Source: JBBIWA01 sp037439425 (lineage in GTDB: Bacteria > Acidobacteriota > Blastocatellia > RBC074). From it: DNA of 64,000 bases. The position numbers and the translations under genes were made by a program. Every line of letters begins with the position of its first letter. Within the stretch, counting starts at the first letter, position 1. Shown here piece after piece: positions 42,046 to 51,125 of this stretch. Below the pieces are notes generated by a model. The model saw only the letters and a list, made by a program, of their open reading frames with translations, made no database searches and was not told the DNA's origin. The DNA lies in assembly GCA_037439425.1 (NCBI GenBank), contig JBBIWA010000007.1, positions 62,001 to 126,000 on the forward strand, in the 5' to 3' direction.

Positions 42046-44022
42046 TTGAAAACAGAGATGCGAAATCTGTTCTCCAGTCTTCTGATCACCCTGCTCGTGT
42101 TACTTGTTTGTCTGTCACATCCACGAGCGCAGCAGAAGAAGCAGACCACTACAAAACCGAATTATCTCTTTGCCTATTTCAAAAACAACGGTGAAGACGG
42201 ACTGCACCTTGCCTACAGTCACGATGGGCTGAGATGGGAAGCGCTCAATGATGACCAGCCTTACCTGACACCGCTGGTCGGGAGTCAAAAGCTGATGCGC
42301 GATCCGTGCATCCTGCTGGGACCGGACGGAATATTTCATATGGTCTGGACGACAGGCTGGCGCGGGCAGGACATCGGCATCGCGCATTCTAAAGACCTGA
42401 TTCGCTGGTCGGAGCAAAAAGCTCTTCCCGTGATGGCGCACGAGCCAGCAGCACTGAATTGCTGGGCTCCGGAAATCTTTTACGATGACCAGCAGAAGCA
42501 ATATCTAATCTTCTGGGCGACGACCATCCCCGGACGCTTTCCCGCCACAGAGACTTCAGGCGATAATGGACTAAACCGTCGCATCTACTATGTCACGACG
42601 AAGGATTTCGTGCATTACAGCAAAGCTGCCTTGCTTTATGACGATGGTTTCAATGTGATTGATGCAACGATCGTAAAGCAGGGGCGCCAGTACGTGATGA
42701 TCCTCAAGGACGAGACCCAAAATCCGGTGAAAAAGCATCTGCGCCTGGCCGTAAGCGACAAAGCTACAGGACCATACAGCAAGGCTTCGGTGGCGTTCAC
42801 GCCCAATTGGGTCGAAACTCCGACGGCTATCAAGATCAAGAATGAGTGGCTGGTCTATTTCGATATGTACCGCGACCGGCGTTACGGTGCGGTCAAAACG
42901 AGCGATTGGCAGAACTGGGAACTGGTGACAGATCATCTCGTCATGCCGCCGGGCGCGCGGCACGGAACGGTCTTCACGATCTCAGATGAGGTGTTCGCCC
43001 GATTACGACTCCGCTGGGCAGATTGCCTCGCGCAGGAACCGGAATGGTATAGCAGCGATGAAGCGCTGCGCATTGCCGACAATCTTCTGCTTTATCAGCG
43101 CGACAGCGGCGGTTGGCCGAAGAACGTGGAGATGGCCACTGTGCTCAGCGAGCAACGGAAAACAGAGATCGCTCGCCAGAAGAGTAGAACTGATTGCACT
43201 ATTGACAATGGCGCTACCTGGAAACAGATACAGTTTCTGGCGCGCGTCCTGAAGGCCTCAAAACAGGCGATCGGTCTTGAGCGGTTCAAAACCTCCTTTC
43301 TCAGGGGGCTAGATTACTTGCTCCAGGCGCAGTACGACAATGGCGGCTGGCCGCAGTTTTATCCTAACCCGCGCGGCTATGAAAAACACATCACCTTTAA
43401 TGACGACGCCATGATCGGTGTGATGAATCTGCTGCGCGAAGTGGCGCGCCGCAGTTCACTCTATGAGTTTGTTGATGAAGCGCGCCGCCAGCAAGCTGAC
43501 AGAGCCGTGCAGAAAGGCATCGAGTGCATCTTGCGAACCCAGGTCGTTGTGGACGGCCAGCGCACTGTCTGGTGCGCGCAACACGATGAAGTCACGCTCG
43601 CGCCGCGGGCGGCGCGCAGCTATGAAAAAGCCTCTCTCAGCGGCAGTGAGAGCGTTGGCATCGTCCGTTTTCTGATGGGCATTGAAAAGCCTTCACTGCA
43701 AATCATCGAGGCGATTGAAGCTGCCATCGCCTGGTTCGCACAAACAAAGCTCACCGGGATCAAAGTCATCGCAAAGCCTGACGCTTCTATGCCGAGAGGC
43801 TATGATCGGGTCGTGGTGGCCGATCCGCAGGCACCGCCGCTGTGGGCGCGCTTTTACGAGATCGGCACCAATCGCCCGATCTTTTCCGGGCGTGATGGCG
43901 TGACCAGATATTCGCTAGCTGAAATCGAACCCGAGCGGCGCACCGGATACGCCTGGTACACCGATGCGCCTGCTGCGTTGCTGCAGAAAGATTATCCTGC
44001 TTGGCTGCGGAGGCGGCGCTGA
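42046..44022 (+). CDS. Secreted bifunctional polysaccharide enzyme: GH43-like domain fused to PL10 pectate lyase
   Basis: 658 residues with a signal peptide (about 5-28). Residues about 35-320 resemble a five-bladed GH43/GH117-type propeller (LHLAYSHDGLRWEAL, RDPCILLGPDG, CWAPEIFYDD, VIDATIVKQGRQYVM). Residues about 330-655 are a PL10 pectate lyase: YQRDSGGWPKN, IDNGATWKQIQFLARV, AQYDNGGWPQFYPN, HITFNDDAMIGVMNLL, WCAQHDEVTLAPRAAR and SLSGSESVGIVRFL. PL10 cleaves polygalacturonate by beta-elimination. The start is TTG at 42046 next to a GGGAG from the repeat; an ATG four codons later lacks a binding site. The fusion would pair backbone cleavage with a debranching activity. Confidence 0.9.
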   Translation: MKTEMRNLFSSLLITLLVLLVCLSHPRAQQKKQTTTKPNYLFAYFKNNGEDGLHLAYSHDGLRWEALNDDQPYLTPLVGSQKLMRDPCILLGPDGIFHMVWTTGWRGQDIGIAHSKDLIRWSEQKALPVMAHEPAALNCWAPEIFYDDQQKQYLIFWATTIPGRFPATETSGDNGLNRRIYYVTTKDFVHYSKAALLYDDGFNVIDATIVKQGRQYVMILKDETQNPVKKHLRLAVSDKATGPYSKASVAFTPNWVETPTAIKIKNEWLVYFDMYRDRRYGAVKTSDWQNWELVTDHLVMPPGARHGTVFTISDEVFARLRLRWADCLAQEPEWYSSDEALRIADNLLLYQRDSGGWPKNVEMATVLSEQRKTEIARQKSRTDCTIDNGATWKQIQFLARVLKASKQAIGLERFKTSFLRGLDYLLQAQYDNGGWPQFYPNPRGYEKHITFNDDAMIGVMNLLREVARRSSLYEFVDEARRQQADRAVQKGIECILRTQVVVDGQRTVWCAQHDEVTLAPRAARSYEKASLSGSESVGIVRFLMGIEKPSLQIIEAIEAAIAWFAQTKLTGIKVIAKPDASMPRGYDRVVVADPQAPPLWARFYEIGTNRPIFSGRDGVTRYSLAEIEPERRTGYAWYTDAPAALLQKDYPAWLRRRR

Positions 44023-44147
44023 AGTGCCCGCGCGAGCGTATCATGCGCTCTATAGAGTTCAGAAAAATGAACCGCGACCGGCGAAGATCGTGAAGAGAGA
44101 ATCACTGACCATGCAGGGTGGTTCTTTCCTTCCTTCGTGGTGAAAAC

Positions 44148-45149
44148 ATGCGAACGAGGCGCGAATTTTTAAGGTTTTCTCCGAGCCAGCAGGCGCCGCC
44201 CGAAAGCTATTGGCTGCATGTCAGCCGTCCAGCCATGGCCTGCCGCTTTGAGGTGACTTTGCCGCTGTGGGAACAAGCTGGCGTGCGTGTAGCCAGCCAG
44301 GCTCTGGAGGAGGTGGAGAGACTGGAGCAGCAATTAACGATCTTCCGCAGAGAGAGTGAAGTGAGCTTCATCAACCGGCAGGCCGCCGAAGGCCCGGTCT
44401 ATGTCGAAGCCCAGCTCTTTGCCCTGCTGCTTTTGTGTCAAGAGCTGTACCGTGAAACCGAAGGCGCATTCGACATTACCTCCGGACCCTTGAGCCGTTG
44501 TTGGGGCTTCGTCAGGCGGCAGGGTCGCATCCCTGAACCTGATGAACTCGCAGCGGCAAAAGCGCTGGTGGGAAGCGACAAACTAGTACTAGATCGCCAG
44601 TCCGGCTGCATTCGGTTCCAGCATCCGGGTGTAGAAATCAACCTGGGAAGCATTGGTAAAGGTTATGCGCTCGACCGCCTCGGTGCGCTGATGCGCCATC
44701 GAGTGCAGAGTGCTTTGTTGAGTGCAGGCTCAAGCAGCATCCTCGCCATTGGGAATGGCGATCGTGGGCACCGTGGATGGATGGTGGGAGTGCGCCATCC
44801 GAGATCCTTGGACCGGCGTCTAGCGGTGCTGAGATTACGTAACTGCGCTCTGTCCACCAGCGGAAGTGAGGAGCAGTTCTTCGAGCACAGGGGGCAGTGT
44901 TACGGCCATATCATTGATCCGCGAACAGGCTTGCCTGCACAGCGCGTTTCCAGCGCAACGGTGATTGCGCCTTCGGCTGCTGTGACGGATGCGCTGTCTA
45001 CGGCTTTCTATGTCGGTGGGCCTGAACTGGCCGCAGCCTATTGCGCAGCTCACCCAGGGGTGATGGCCATCTTGCTGGAGCGCGACTCAGAATGCCCGAT
45101 CATCTTCGGCAAAAACGAACAATGCGAGGTAGAGATACTCCATGAATAG
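44148..45149 (+). CDS. apbE: ApbE-family FAD:protein FMN transferase
   Basis: 333 residues. ApbE transfers FMN from FAD to a Ser/Thr of target flavoproteins such as Rnf/Nqr subunits. Family features are MACRFEVTLPLW, LEEVERLEQQLTIFRRESEVS, GAFDITSGPL, VEINLGSIGKGYALDRL, SALLSAGSSSILAIG, HIIDPRTGLPAQ and the metal-site SAAVTDALSTAFYVGG. The N-terminus (MRTRREFLRF) is Tat-like but lacks a clear hydrophobic stretch, so localisation is uncertain. The start of the DoxX gene overlaps its end by eight bases. No target flavoprotein is in the window. Confidence 0.9.
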   Translation: MRTRREFLRFSPSQQAPPESYWLHVSRPAMACRFEVTLPLWEQAGVRVASQALEEVERLEQQLTIFRRESEVSFINRQAAEGPVYVEAQLFALLLLCQELYRETEGAFDITSGPLSRCWGFVRRQGRIPEPDELAAAKALVGSDKLVLDRQSGCIRFQHPGVEINLGSIGKGYALDRLGALMRHRVQSALLSAGSSSILAIGNGDRGHRGWMVGVRHPRSLDRRLAVLRLRNCALSTSGSEEQFFEHRGQCYGHIIDPRTGLPAQRVSSATVIAPSAAVTDALSTAFYVGGPELAAAYCAAHPGVMAILLERDSECPIIFGKNEQCEVEILHE

Positions 45150-45702
45150 CGAGACATCGTCCCACCTCTCTTCTGTCCAACAGGTAGCGCTAGTAATTTT
45201 GCGCACCTTGATCGGATGGCATCTCTGCTACGAAGGCTACTATAAGCTGGCGCTGCCAGCCTGGAGTAGGGAAGGGGTGCCTTTAGGACCGTGGAGTTCA
45301 GCTGGCTATCTCAGAGCGGCTTCGGGCCCGCTCGCCCACCTGTTTCAGCGTTTGACTGAGGCCGGCTGGGGAGGGTGGCTTGACAATGCCGTCAAGTTCA
45401 GCCTCCTGTTACTTGGCCTCTCACTCCTGCTGGGACTATTCACCAGAGCTGGCTGCTGGGGAGCGCTGCTTCTGCTCACCCTCTTCTATCTTCTCTCGAT
45501 TCCGGTGAGCGGAGTCCAGCAAGCAGGCAGCGAAGGGGCGTATTTGATAGTCAACAAGACGCTGGTCGAGGCTGCAGCCGTAGGCGTATTGCTAGCCTTC
45601 AATACCGGAGCGATGGCCGGTCTGGATCTGTTGCTGGCCAAAAGAAACCTGACCGGCGCAAATGCCACATCTCAGACTGCGGCCAGGGCCCAGACCGATT
45701 AA
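45142..45702 (+). CDS. DoxX/TQO-like small membrane protein
   Basis: 186 residues with about four hydrophobic helices (LVILRTLIGWHLCYEGYYKL; FSLLLLGLSLLLGLFTRAGC; LLLTLFYLLSIP; VEAAAVGVLLAF). The ILRxxxGWHxxYEGxxKL opening is typical of DoxX/thiosulfate:quinone oxidoreductase-type proteins. It overlaps the ApbE gene, suggesting co-translation. Many relatives have no known function. It may serve membrane redox balance together with ApbE. Confidence 0.82.
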   Translation: MNSETSSHLSSVQQVALVILRTLIGWHLCYEGYYKLALPAWSREGVPLGPWSSAGYLRAASGPLAHLFQRLTEAGWGGWLDNAVKFSLLLLGLSLLLGLFTRAGCWGALLLLTLFYLLSIPVSGVQQAGSEGAYLIVNKTLVEAAAVGVLLAFNTGAMAGLDLLLAKRNLTGANATSQTAARAQTD

Positions 45703-45728
45703 GCTTAGCGAGAAAGGCAGGATCTATC

Positions 45729-47030
45729 ATGTACCTGACGGATGAGCTGAAGAATCAAGGACGGCGCAATTTCCTGAAGGCGGCGGCCGGAGCACCGGCG
45801 CTTGTAGCCTTGGGCACTGCCGTAGCCCTTCGCGGACCGATCAGCGGCGGGCCGGTCAAAGCCGCGGTGATCGGAACCGGAGATATGGGCAAGGGGCTGA
45901 TAGAGCAATGCCAGAAGGAGTTTATTGATCTCAAAGCGATCTGTGATATCAACCCGAAGCGTCGCCGGGCAGCGGCTGAAGCCATGCTCAAGGCGGGATG
46001 GCCGCAGCCCAAAGAGTATGACGATTGGCGCCAGCTGCTTCAGCGCGAGGAGCTGGAAGCGGTCATCATTGCGACTCCATTATGGACCCACGCCGAGATT
46101 GCCACCGGCTGCCTTGAGGCGGGCAAGCACGTGCTGTGCGAAAAGATGATGGCCAAGACTGCAGCCGATTGTCAGCGCATGCTCGAAGCGGCCAGCAGAA
46201 ACAGGCGTGTGCTGGAGATAGGCCATCAGCGCTTCTACAATCCCATCTACCAGGCCGCTTATGACAAGATCATCAAGCCTGGATTATTGGGAGAGGTCTA
46301 CTACGCCCGGCTGGTCTGGCATCGTAATGCCAACTGGCGACGCCAAGAAGAGCCGCCCGCAGCCAATTTTGATCCCAGCCCTTGGGGCTATCCGGATTGG
46401 GAACATCTGCTCAACTGGCGGATGTATAAGCGCTACTCTGAAGGTTTGATCGCAGAACTGGGCAGCCATCAGGTGGCAGTGGCCAACTGGTTCTTCGGCG
46501 CCCCGCCTGAAGCAGTCTACGCTTCAGGCGGGATCTATCGCTTCAAGGATGGGCGCGAAGTCTTCGATCATATCTACGCCACGTTTGATTATCCCGGCGG
46601 ACGCACAGCCACATTTTCCTCCATTCAGTCAAATGCCTTCGATGAGTGGTACGAGATGTACATGGGCACCCGGGGAACGTTGATCCTGAAGAGAGAGACG
46701 GAAGCTTATCTGTTCAATGAAGGAGAGAACCAGGCTCTCAGAGTTGAACTTACCCGGCAAACTGCAGGGCCAGTGGTTGATTCTTCGGCGACTCGTCCTG
46801 TAGACTCCCTCAGTCGCACGATAGCAGCTTCATCTGACACGCAGGTAGACCGTAGAGTCTCTTATCGCAACGAGATCGCTGAATTCTGCGCGGCCATCAG
46901 AACCGGCAGCGCAGTCCGTTGCGGAGCTGAAAGAGCGATGCAGGCAGCCACCGCCTGCCTGCTGGCCAACGTTTCGGTTGAGCAGAAGGCCCGCTTAGAA
47001 CTTTCAAGCGCCCTCGCAACTGCTGGCTGA
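45729..47030 (+). CDS. Gfo/Idh/MocA-family oxidoreductase with Tat signal
   Basis: 433 residues. An N-terminal twin-arginine signal (RRNFLKAAAGAPALVALGTA) precedes a Rossmann domain (AAVIGTGDMGKGLIEQC), the CEKMMAKTAADCQRM segment with the family EK, IGHQRFYNP and the C-terminal beta-sheet domain. Members oxidise or epimerise sugars or sugar acids with a tightly bound NAD(P). Export by Tat with a cofactor is common in Planctomycetes, Bacteroidetes and Acidobacteriota carbohydrate loci. With the DUF6807, MFS and DapA-like genes it makes a sugar-acid catabolic set. Binding site AGGA precedes the ATG. Confidence 0.9.
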   Translation: MYLTDELKNQGRRNFLKAAAGAPALVALGTAVALRGPISGGPVKAAVIGTGDMGKGLIEQCQKEFIDLKAICDINPKRRRAAAEAMLKAGWPQPKEYDDWRQLLQREELEAVIIATPLWTHAEIATGCLEAGKHVLCEKMMAKTAADCQRMLEAASRNRRVLEIGHQRFYNPIYQAAYDKIIKPGLLGEVYYARLVWHRNANWRRQEEPPAANFDPSPWGYPDWEHLLNWRMYKRYSEGLIAELGSHQVAVANWFFGAPPEAVYASGGIYRFKDGREVFDHIYATFDYPGGRTATFSSIQSNAFDEWYEMYMGTRGTLILKRETEAYLFNEGENQALRVELTRQTAGPVVDSSATRPVDSLSRTIAASSDTQVDRRVSYRNEIAEFCAAIRTGSAVRCGAERAMQAATACLLANVSVEQKARLELSSALATAG

Positions 47031-47050
47031 AACTGTCCTCTGTCATGGGG

Positions 47051-47115
47051 CAGTCGTCATTTGTCCGTTGCAAATAACAGATGACCGCTGACCACTAACC
47101 AATGACTAATGACAA
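47051..47115. repeat. Heptad array running into the start codon of the DUF6807 gene
   Basis: ATGACCG, CTGACCA, CTAACCA, ATGACTA, ATGACAA occupy 47081-47115 without a gap, and the last unit contains the ATG at 47109. The preceding 47051-47080 (CAGTCGT, TTTGTCCGTTG, CAAATA) recurs at about 49658-49690 before another heptad array. Confidence 0.85.
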
Positions 47116-48356
47116 ACAAAACGAAGCTTCTGACACGCCGCGAGTTCGTTAAAACGACCGGGAGCGCAGCATCACTGCTGGCGCTCAGTCCCCAGCTCTT
47201 TGAATCTCGCGCCGCACCCCCTAACGTTTCCATCACCGTGGCTGCCGGTTCGCTGGATCGGCGAGCGACGGTTGTCTCTTTCAGGCTGCCTCAGGAGCTA
47301 AAAGCTCACTCCTACCTTCTGCGCGACAACTCAGGTCAGGCGATTCCGCTACAGGTGGATAAGCACCATCAGGCCACTTTTGTGCTCCCGGGGTTGAAAG
47401 CCGGAGCGACCAACAGTTTTCGGCTAGAAGCGTGGAAATCCGGCGACGAGAGCGTCCAGGTACTCGAGCAGCGCAACCGGCTCACGATCACTGTAGCGGG
47501 CCACCCCGTGCTTGGCTACCAGGCGCAGGGTGCACTTCCCCGCGCAGAGATCAACCCGATCTTCCGGCGCGGCGGTTACCTTCATCCCATTTACACGCCT
47601 TCGGGTCTCATCGTCACCGATGACTACCCGCCTAATCATTTGCACCATCATGGCATCTGGTTCGCCTGGACGCGGACCGAATTTGAAGGCCGCAAGCCGG
47701 ATTTCTGGAATATGGGTGATGGCAGCGGCACAGTCGAGTTTCAAGCGCTTGACGAAACCTGGAGCGGAGCGGTGCAGGCCGGCTTCAGAGCGCGCCATCG
47801 CTATGTGGATCTGAGCGGCCCCTCGCCGAAGACGGTGCTGAATGAGGTGTGGGAAGTCAAAGTCTATCGTCTGGGAGCGGGACCACAGCCTTACGAGCTG
47901 TTTGATTTGGCCGTGACGCAGCAGTGCGCCACACCAAGCCCGCTGATATTGCCGGAATATCACTACGGTGGGATGGGTTTTCGCGGCCATCGCGATTGGG
48001 ATGGGAAAGAGAATGCTTTCTTTTTGACTTCAGAGGGCAGGAATCGCGCAGACGGCCATGGCAGGCGCGCTCGTTGGTGCCATATTGGCGGTCGCGTGGA
48101 AGGGCGTCTGGCCGGGATTGCCATCTTGTGTCATCCGGCCAATTTTCGCGCGCCGCAGCCGATGCGCATTCATCCGACCGAACCCTTCTTCTGTTTTGCG
48201 CCCTCGCAGATGGGGCGCTGGGAGATCGTTCCCGGTCAGGCTTACCTCTCGCGTTATCGCTATATTGTCGCTGACGGTCCACCGGATCGAGCCGAATTGG
48301 ATCGTCTGTGGAACGACTATGCCGATCCACCGCAGGTGACTATCACGGCCCAATGA
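47109..48356 (+). CDS. DUF6807 (PmoA-annotated) family protein with Tat signal
   Basis: 415 residues. A twin-arginine signal (LTRREFVKTTGSAASLLALS) precedes a beta-rich domain with LPRAEINPIFRRGGYLHPIY, DDYPPNHLHHHGIWFAW, FWNMGDGSG, NEVWEVKVYRL and PEYHYGGMGFRG. These are hallmarks of DUF6807, often mislabelled PmoA (methane oxygenase); there is no relation to particulate methane monooxygenase. The family is common beside Gfo/Idh/MocA oxidoreductases and polysaccharide lyases and is of unknown function; the conserved HHHGIW motif could bind metal or sugar. The start lies within a heptad repeat and lacks a normal ribosome-binding site. Confidence 0.87.
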   Translation: MTNKTKLLTRREFVKTTGSAASLLALSPQLFESRAAPPNVSITVAAGSLDRRATVVSFRLPQELKAHSYLLRDNSGQAIPLQVDKHHQATFVLPGLKAGATNSFRLEAWKSGDESVQVLEQRNRLTITVAGHPVLGYQAQGALPRAEINPIFRRGGYLHPIYTPSGLIVTDDYPPNHLHHHGIWFAWTRTEFEGRKPDFWNMGDGSGTVEFQALDETWSGAVQAGFRARHRYVDLSGPSPKTVLNEVWEVKVYRLGAGPQPYELFDLAVTQQCATPSPLILPEYHYGGMGFRGHRDWDGKENAFFLTSEGRNRADGHGRRARWCHIGGRVEGRLAGIAILCHPANFRAPQPMRIHPTEPFFCFAPSQMGRWEIVPGQAYLSRYRYIVADGPPDRAELDRLWNDYADPPQVTITAQ

Positions 48357-49558
48357 AGATGGTTGAAGTTCAACGCGCGCGACAGCTCCAGGTAGCTGCG
48401 ACCGCTTTTATTGCTCTGTTTTCGATAGTCGGGCTGGCGCTCTACGGTTTGCCGCTCTATTACGATTTCATGGTCAGGGAGTTTGGCTGGTCGCGCGCGC
48501 AGGTTACTTCAGGCAATGCTTTGAGCAAGCTGCTGGTGGGGCCACTGTTCGGATTCATCGCTGGCTGGGTGGTAGATCGCTTTGGGCCACGGCGGTTGAT
48601 GCTGGTGGGCATATTGATGGCTGGCGGCGCACTGATGGGTTTGAGCGCGATGACGGCGCTCTGGATGTTCTATCTGTTTTACCTGTTCAATGCACTGGGC
48701 TATGTGTGCGGCGGGCCGTTGCCCAATCAGGTTCTGCTCTCACGCTGGTTTGATGAGTCACGTGGCAAGGCTATGGGATTTGCCTACCTTGGCATTGGCT
48801 TGGGTGGCAGCCTGGTGCCATTGCTCTCGCATCGGTTGAGTGCAGCCTTCGGCTGGCGCGGCGCTTTGTCCGGGCTGGGTCTGCTGATTATCGCGCTGGC
48901 TTTCCCCGCAGCCTACTTTGTCAAAGAGTCACCTGAAGGGCCAAGCGCGAAGAGAGAGGCTGCCGCGATGGCTCCCATAGGCGAGAGCTTGCGCCGCCCG
49001 GCTTTCTACCTGCTGGCGCTCGGCAGCATGTGCTCGATTGGTGCTGTCGGCGGCACCAATCAACATCTCAAGCTGTTTTTGAGTCTCGATCAAAATTACA
49101 CGCAGGGCGAAGCCGCCAAAATCATTTCGCTGGTGCTCGCTTTCAGCATCATCGGGCGCTTACTGATGGGATGGCTGGCCGATCATTGGCCGAAGAAGCG
49201 GGTGATGCTGCTGATCTACTTGCTGGTCACTGCTTCTATCCCGCTCTTGTTCTTCGCCCACAAGCCGCAGGTGATCTATCTGTTTGCTGCTCTCTTCGGC
49301 CTGGGTCTGGGCGGCGAGTATTTGATCATTCCGTTGATGGCAGCCGAGCTGTTTGGGGTGAGGGTCTTAGGACGCCTTATGGGTATTATCCTGACATCTG
49401 ATGGCGTTGCGGAAGCCACGGTCCCGATGTTGATTGGTTATCTGCGCGATCAAGCGGGAAACTACCACCTGGGATTCATCACTCTGATCTGCCTGGCGCT
49501 GCTGGGTACTGTGGCTATTGCTTTACTGCCGCGCAGCCAATTCAAGCCTGGTCAGTGA
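48353..49558 (+). CDS. MFS permease
   Basis: 401 residues, about 12 transmembrane helices. MFS signatures include WVVDRFGPRRLMLVG between helices 2 and 3 and GRLLMGWLADHWPKKRVMLL in the second half. It most resembles the oxalate/formate or monocarboxylate antiporter branch (GWSRAQVTSG; WRGALSGLGLL). Its ATG overlaps the stop of the DUF6807 gene (ATGA), so the two are coupled. In context it probably imports a sugar acid or oligosaccharide product of pectin breakdown. Confidence 0.9.
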   Translation: MKMVEVQRARQLQVAATAFIALFSIVGLALYGLPLYYDFMVREFGWSRAQVTSGNALSKLLVGPLFGFIAGWVVDRFGPRRLMLVGILMAGGALMGLSAMTALWMFYLFYLFNALGYVCGGPLPNQVLLSRWFDESRGKAMGFAYLGIGLGGSLVPLLSHRLSAAFGWRGALSGLGLLIIALAFPAAYFVKESPEGPSAKREAAAMAPIGESLRRPAFYLLALGSMCSIGAVGGTNQHLKLFLSLDQNYTQGEAAKIISLVLAFSIIGRLLMGWLADHWPKKRVMLLIYLLVTASIPLLFFAHKPQVIYLFAALFGLGLGGEYLIIPLMAAELFGVRVLGRLMGIILTSDGVAEATVPMLIGYLRDQAGNYHLGFITLICLALLGTVAIALLPRSQFKPGQ

Positions 49559-49640
49559 AAGTAAGCTGGCATAACGATCCACGGATTACGCGGATTTCAC
49601 AGAGAGAGAGAGTCCGGAATAAGAATTGTGCGGAAATGAA

Positions 49641-49706
49641 ATTCACCATCCGAAATTCAGTCGTTCTTTGTCCGTTGTGGGATGCAAATAGCCACTGACC
49701 AGTGAC
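49641..49706. repeat. Heptad arrays upstream of the DapA-like gene
   Basis: ATTCACC, ATCCGAA, ATTCAGT (49641-49661) and CACTGAC, CAGTGAC (49693-49706). The linker between them repeats words found at 47051-47080. Confidence 0.8.
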
Positions 49707-49733
49707 AAATGTAAGAATTCGGAGAAGCGCACC

Positions 49734-50699
49734 ATGAAGATCGAAGAGATCATAAACCGTATCCGGCCGCGCCGAAAGGTCGAGGGCATCGCGGCTGCAC
49801 TGTTGCCTTATGAAGAGGATGGGACGATAGCGGTTGAGGCATTCCAAAGACATTTGCAAGCCACTCACCGCGCAGGCCTGATGAACGCGGTGAATATGGA
49901 TACGGGATATGCCAACTATCTGAGCGATGAGCAGAAGCGCCAGGTCCTGCGCTGGACGCGCGAAGCTCTCCCCTCTGGTGTCCCTTTCGTCGCTGGAGCC
50001 TATATTGAAGGGCGCGAGGGAGAGATCATCTCGCTTTACCGGCAGCAGATGGATGAGATTGTCGCCTGGGGGGGCATTCCAATCATCTTTCAGACGGCGC
50101 GCTTACACACTTTGCCGCCGCGCGAGAAAGTGGCTCTTTACCGTGCTATCTGTCAGGGCTTCCCCCAGGTGCTCGCCTTTGAACTCAGTCCGGTCTTTGC
50201 GCCCAATGGAGAGGTCTTCGATACGGAGACGGTGCGCGGATTGCTGGAGATTCCCGAGCTGAAGGGCCTGAAACATTCATCGCTTGATCGCCGGCAGGAG
50301 CTGGAGCGCCTGCAATTGCGCGATGAGTATCGGCCCGATTTTCGGATCTATACGGGCAATGATCTCGGCATCAACATGATCGAGTATGGTTCGGACTATC
50401 TGCTAGGGCTGGCTACCTTCGCGCCGGAGAAGTTCGCCGAGCGAGACCGGTTGTGGGCGGAAGGCGATCCGGACTACTACCAGCTCTCGGATGCACTGCA
50501 GCATCTGGGTAATGTTGCCTTCCGCGCGCCCGTGCCTGCTTACAAACATTCGGCGGCAGTCTTTTTGCATCTGATCGGGCGCATTCCATCACCGCATCCA
50601 CATCCGCAAAATCCCAGGCGTCCCGAATGGGAAGAGCAGATCCTGCGCGATTGCGCGGTGCGTTTGGGATACAACGTCTATGGAATTCAAGAGAATTGA
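49734..50699 (+). CDS. DapA/DHDPS-family aldolase/lyase
   Basis: 321 residues in the TIM-barrel family of dihydrodipicolinate synthase and N-acetylneuraminate lyase. Visible are GIAAALLPYEEDGTIAVEAF, VPFVAGAYIEGREGE and the likely Schiff-base Lys in LKGLKHSSLDR, then FRIYTGNDLGINMIEYGSD. It is divergent from biosynthetic DapA, so a catabolic 2-keto-3-deoxy sugar-acid aldolase or dehydratase role fits the pectin context better. A GGAG site precedes the ATG. Confidence 0.85.
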   Translation: MKIEEIINRIRPRRKVEGIAAALLPYEEDGTIAVEAFQRHLQATHRAGLMNAVNMDTGYANYLSDEQKRQVLRWTREALPSGVPFVAGAYIEGREGEIISLYRQQMDEIVAWGGIPIIFQTARLHTLPPREKVALYRAICQGFPQVLAFELSPVFAPNGEVFDTETVRGLLEIPELKGLKHSSLDRRQELERLQLRDEYRPDFRIYTGNDLGINMIEYGSDYLLGLATFAPEKFAERDRLWAEGDPDYYQLSDALQHLGNVAFRAPVPAYKHSAAVFLHLIGRIPSPHPHPQNPRRPEWEEQILRDCAVRLGYNVYGIQEN

Positions 50700-50811
50700 G
50701 CCACGAAGAGCGCGAAGAGCACGAAGAGAACACGAGCCGCACAGGACCGCTCTGCCTTCCTTTGCGCTCTTCGTTTCTTCGTGGTGAAGTTATTCATGCG
50801 CTTGAGTGACG

Positions 50812-50946
50812 CCCTGAAAGCAATGGAAGTCAATTGTGGGCGGGACGCTCCGGCGTACCCAGAGTCTTCCGCAGAAGTCATTCAGCTGGTGCTGCGACGC
50901 GGGAGAAAAACCTGGATATGCACGCTTGCGAGCGTGCTTGCTTTGC
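50812..50946 (+). repeat. Two-hairpin dispersed element, copy 5 (rearranged)
   Basis: Contains CCCTGAAAGCAATGGAAGTC, GTACCCAGAGTCTTCCGCAG, GAAGTCATTCAGCTGGTGCT, GCGACGCGGGAGAAAAACCT and a GCACGCTTGCGAGCGTGC hairpin. Read in reverse complement it matches the joint between copies 1 and 2 and the tail of copy 2. Confidence 0.8.
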
Positions 50947-51014
50947 AGCATTGACGTGCTTGCCGCATAGGCTGGGCTTGAGCCTTCGTCATCACCCAAG
51001 TTTTTTGTATGCCG

Positions 51015-51125
51015 ATGCCACGAGAGAAGTATTGTGGAGTCTCACGCTGGTGGCTACAGGGAACTAGGCGAACATTGAAGATGCCACGAGACAAGTCTTG
51101 TGGAACCTCACGCTGATGACTACGG
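51015..51125. repeat. CCACGA-type palindrome repeats
   Basis: GATGCCACGAGAGAAGTATT and GATGCCACGAGACAAGTCTT, each followed by GTGGA(G/A)(T/C)CTCACGCTG, are diverged relatives of the CCACGG family at 3478 and 34436. Confidence 0.75.

Noticed and set aside
47109..48356. Particulate methane monooxygenase subunit (PmoA) annotation
   Set aside because: The sequence is the DUF6807 family, soluble and Tat-exported, with no membrane helices of PmoA. The label is a known database carry-over.
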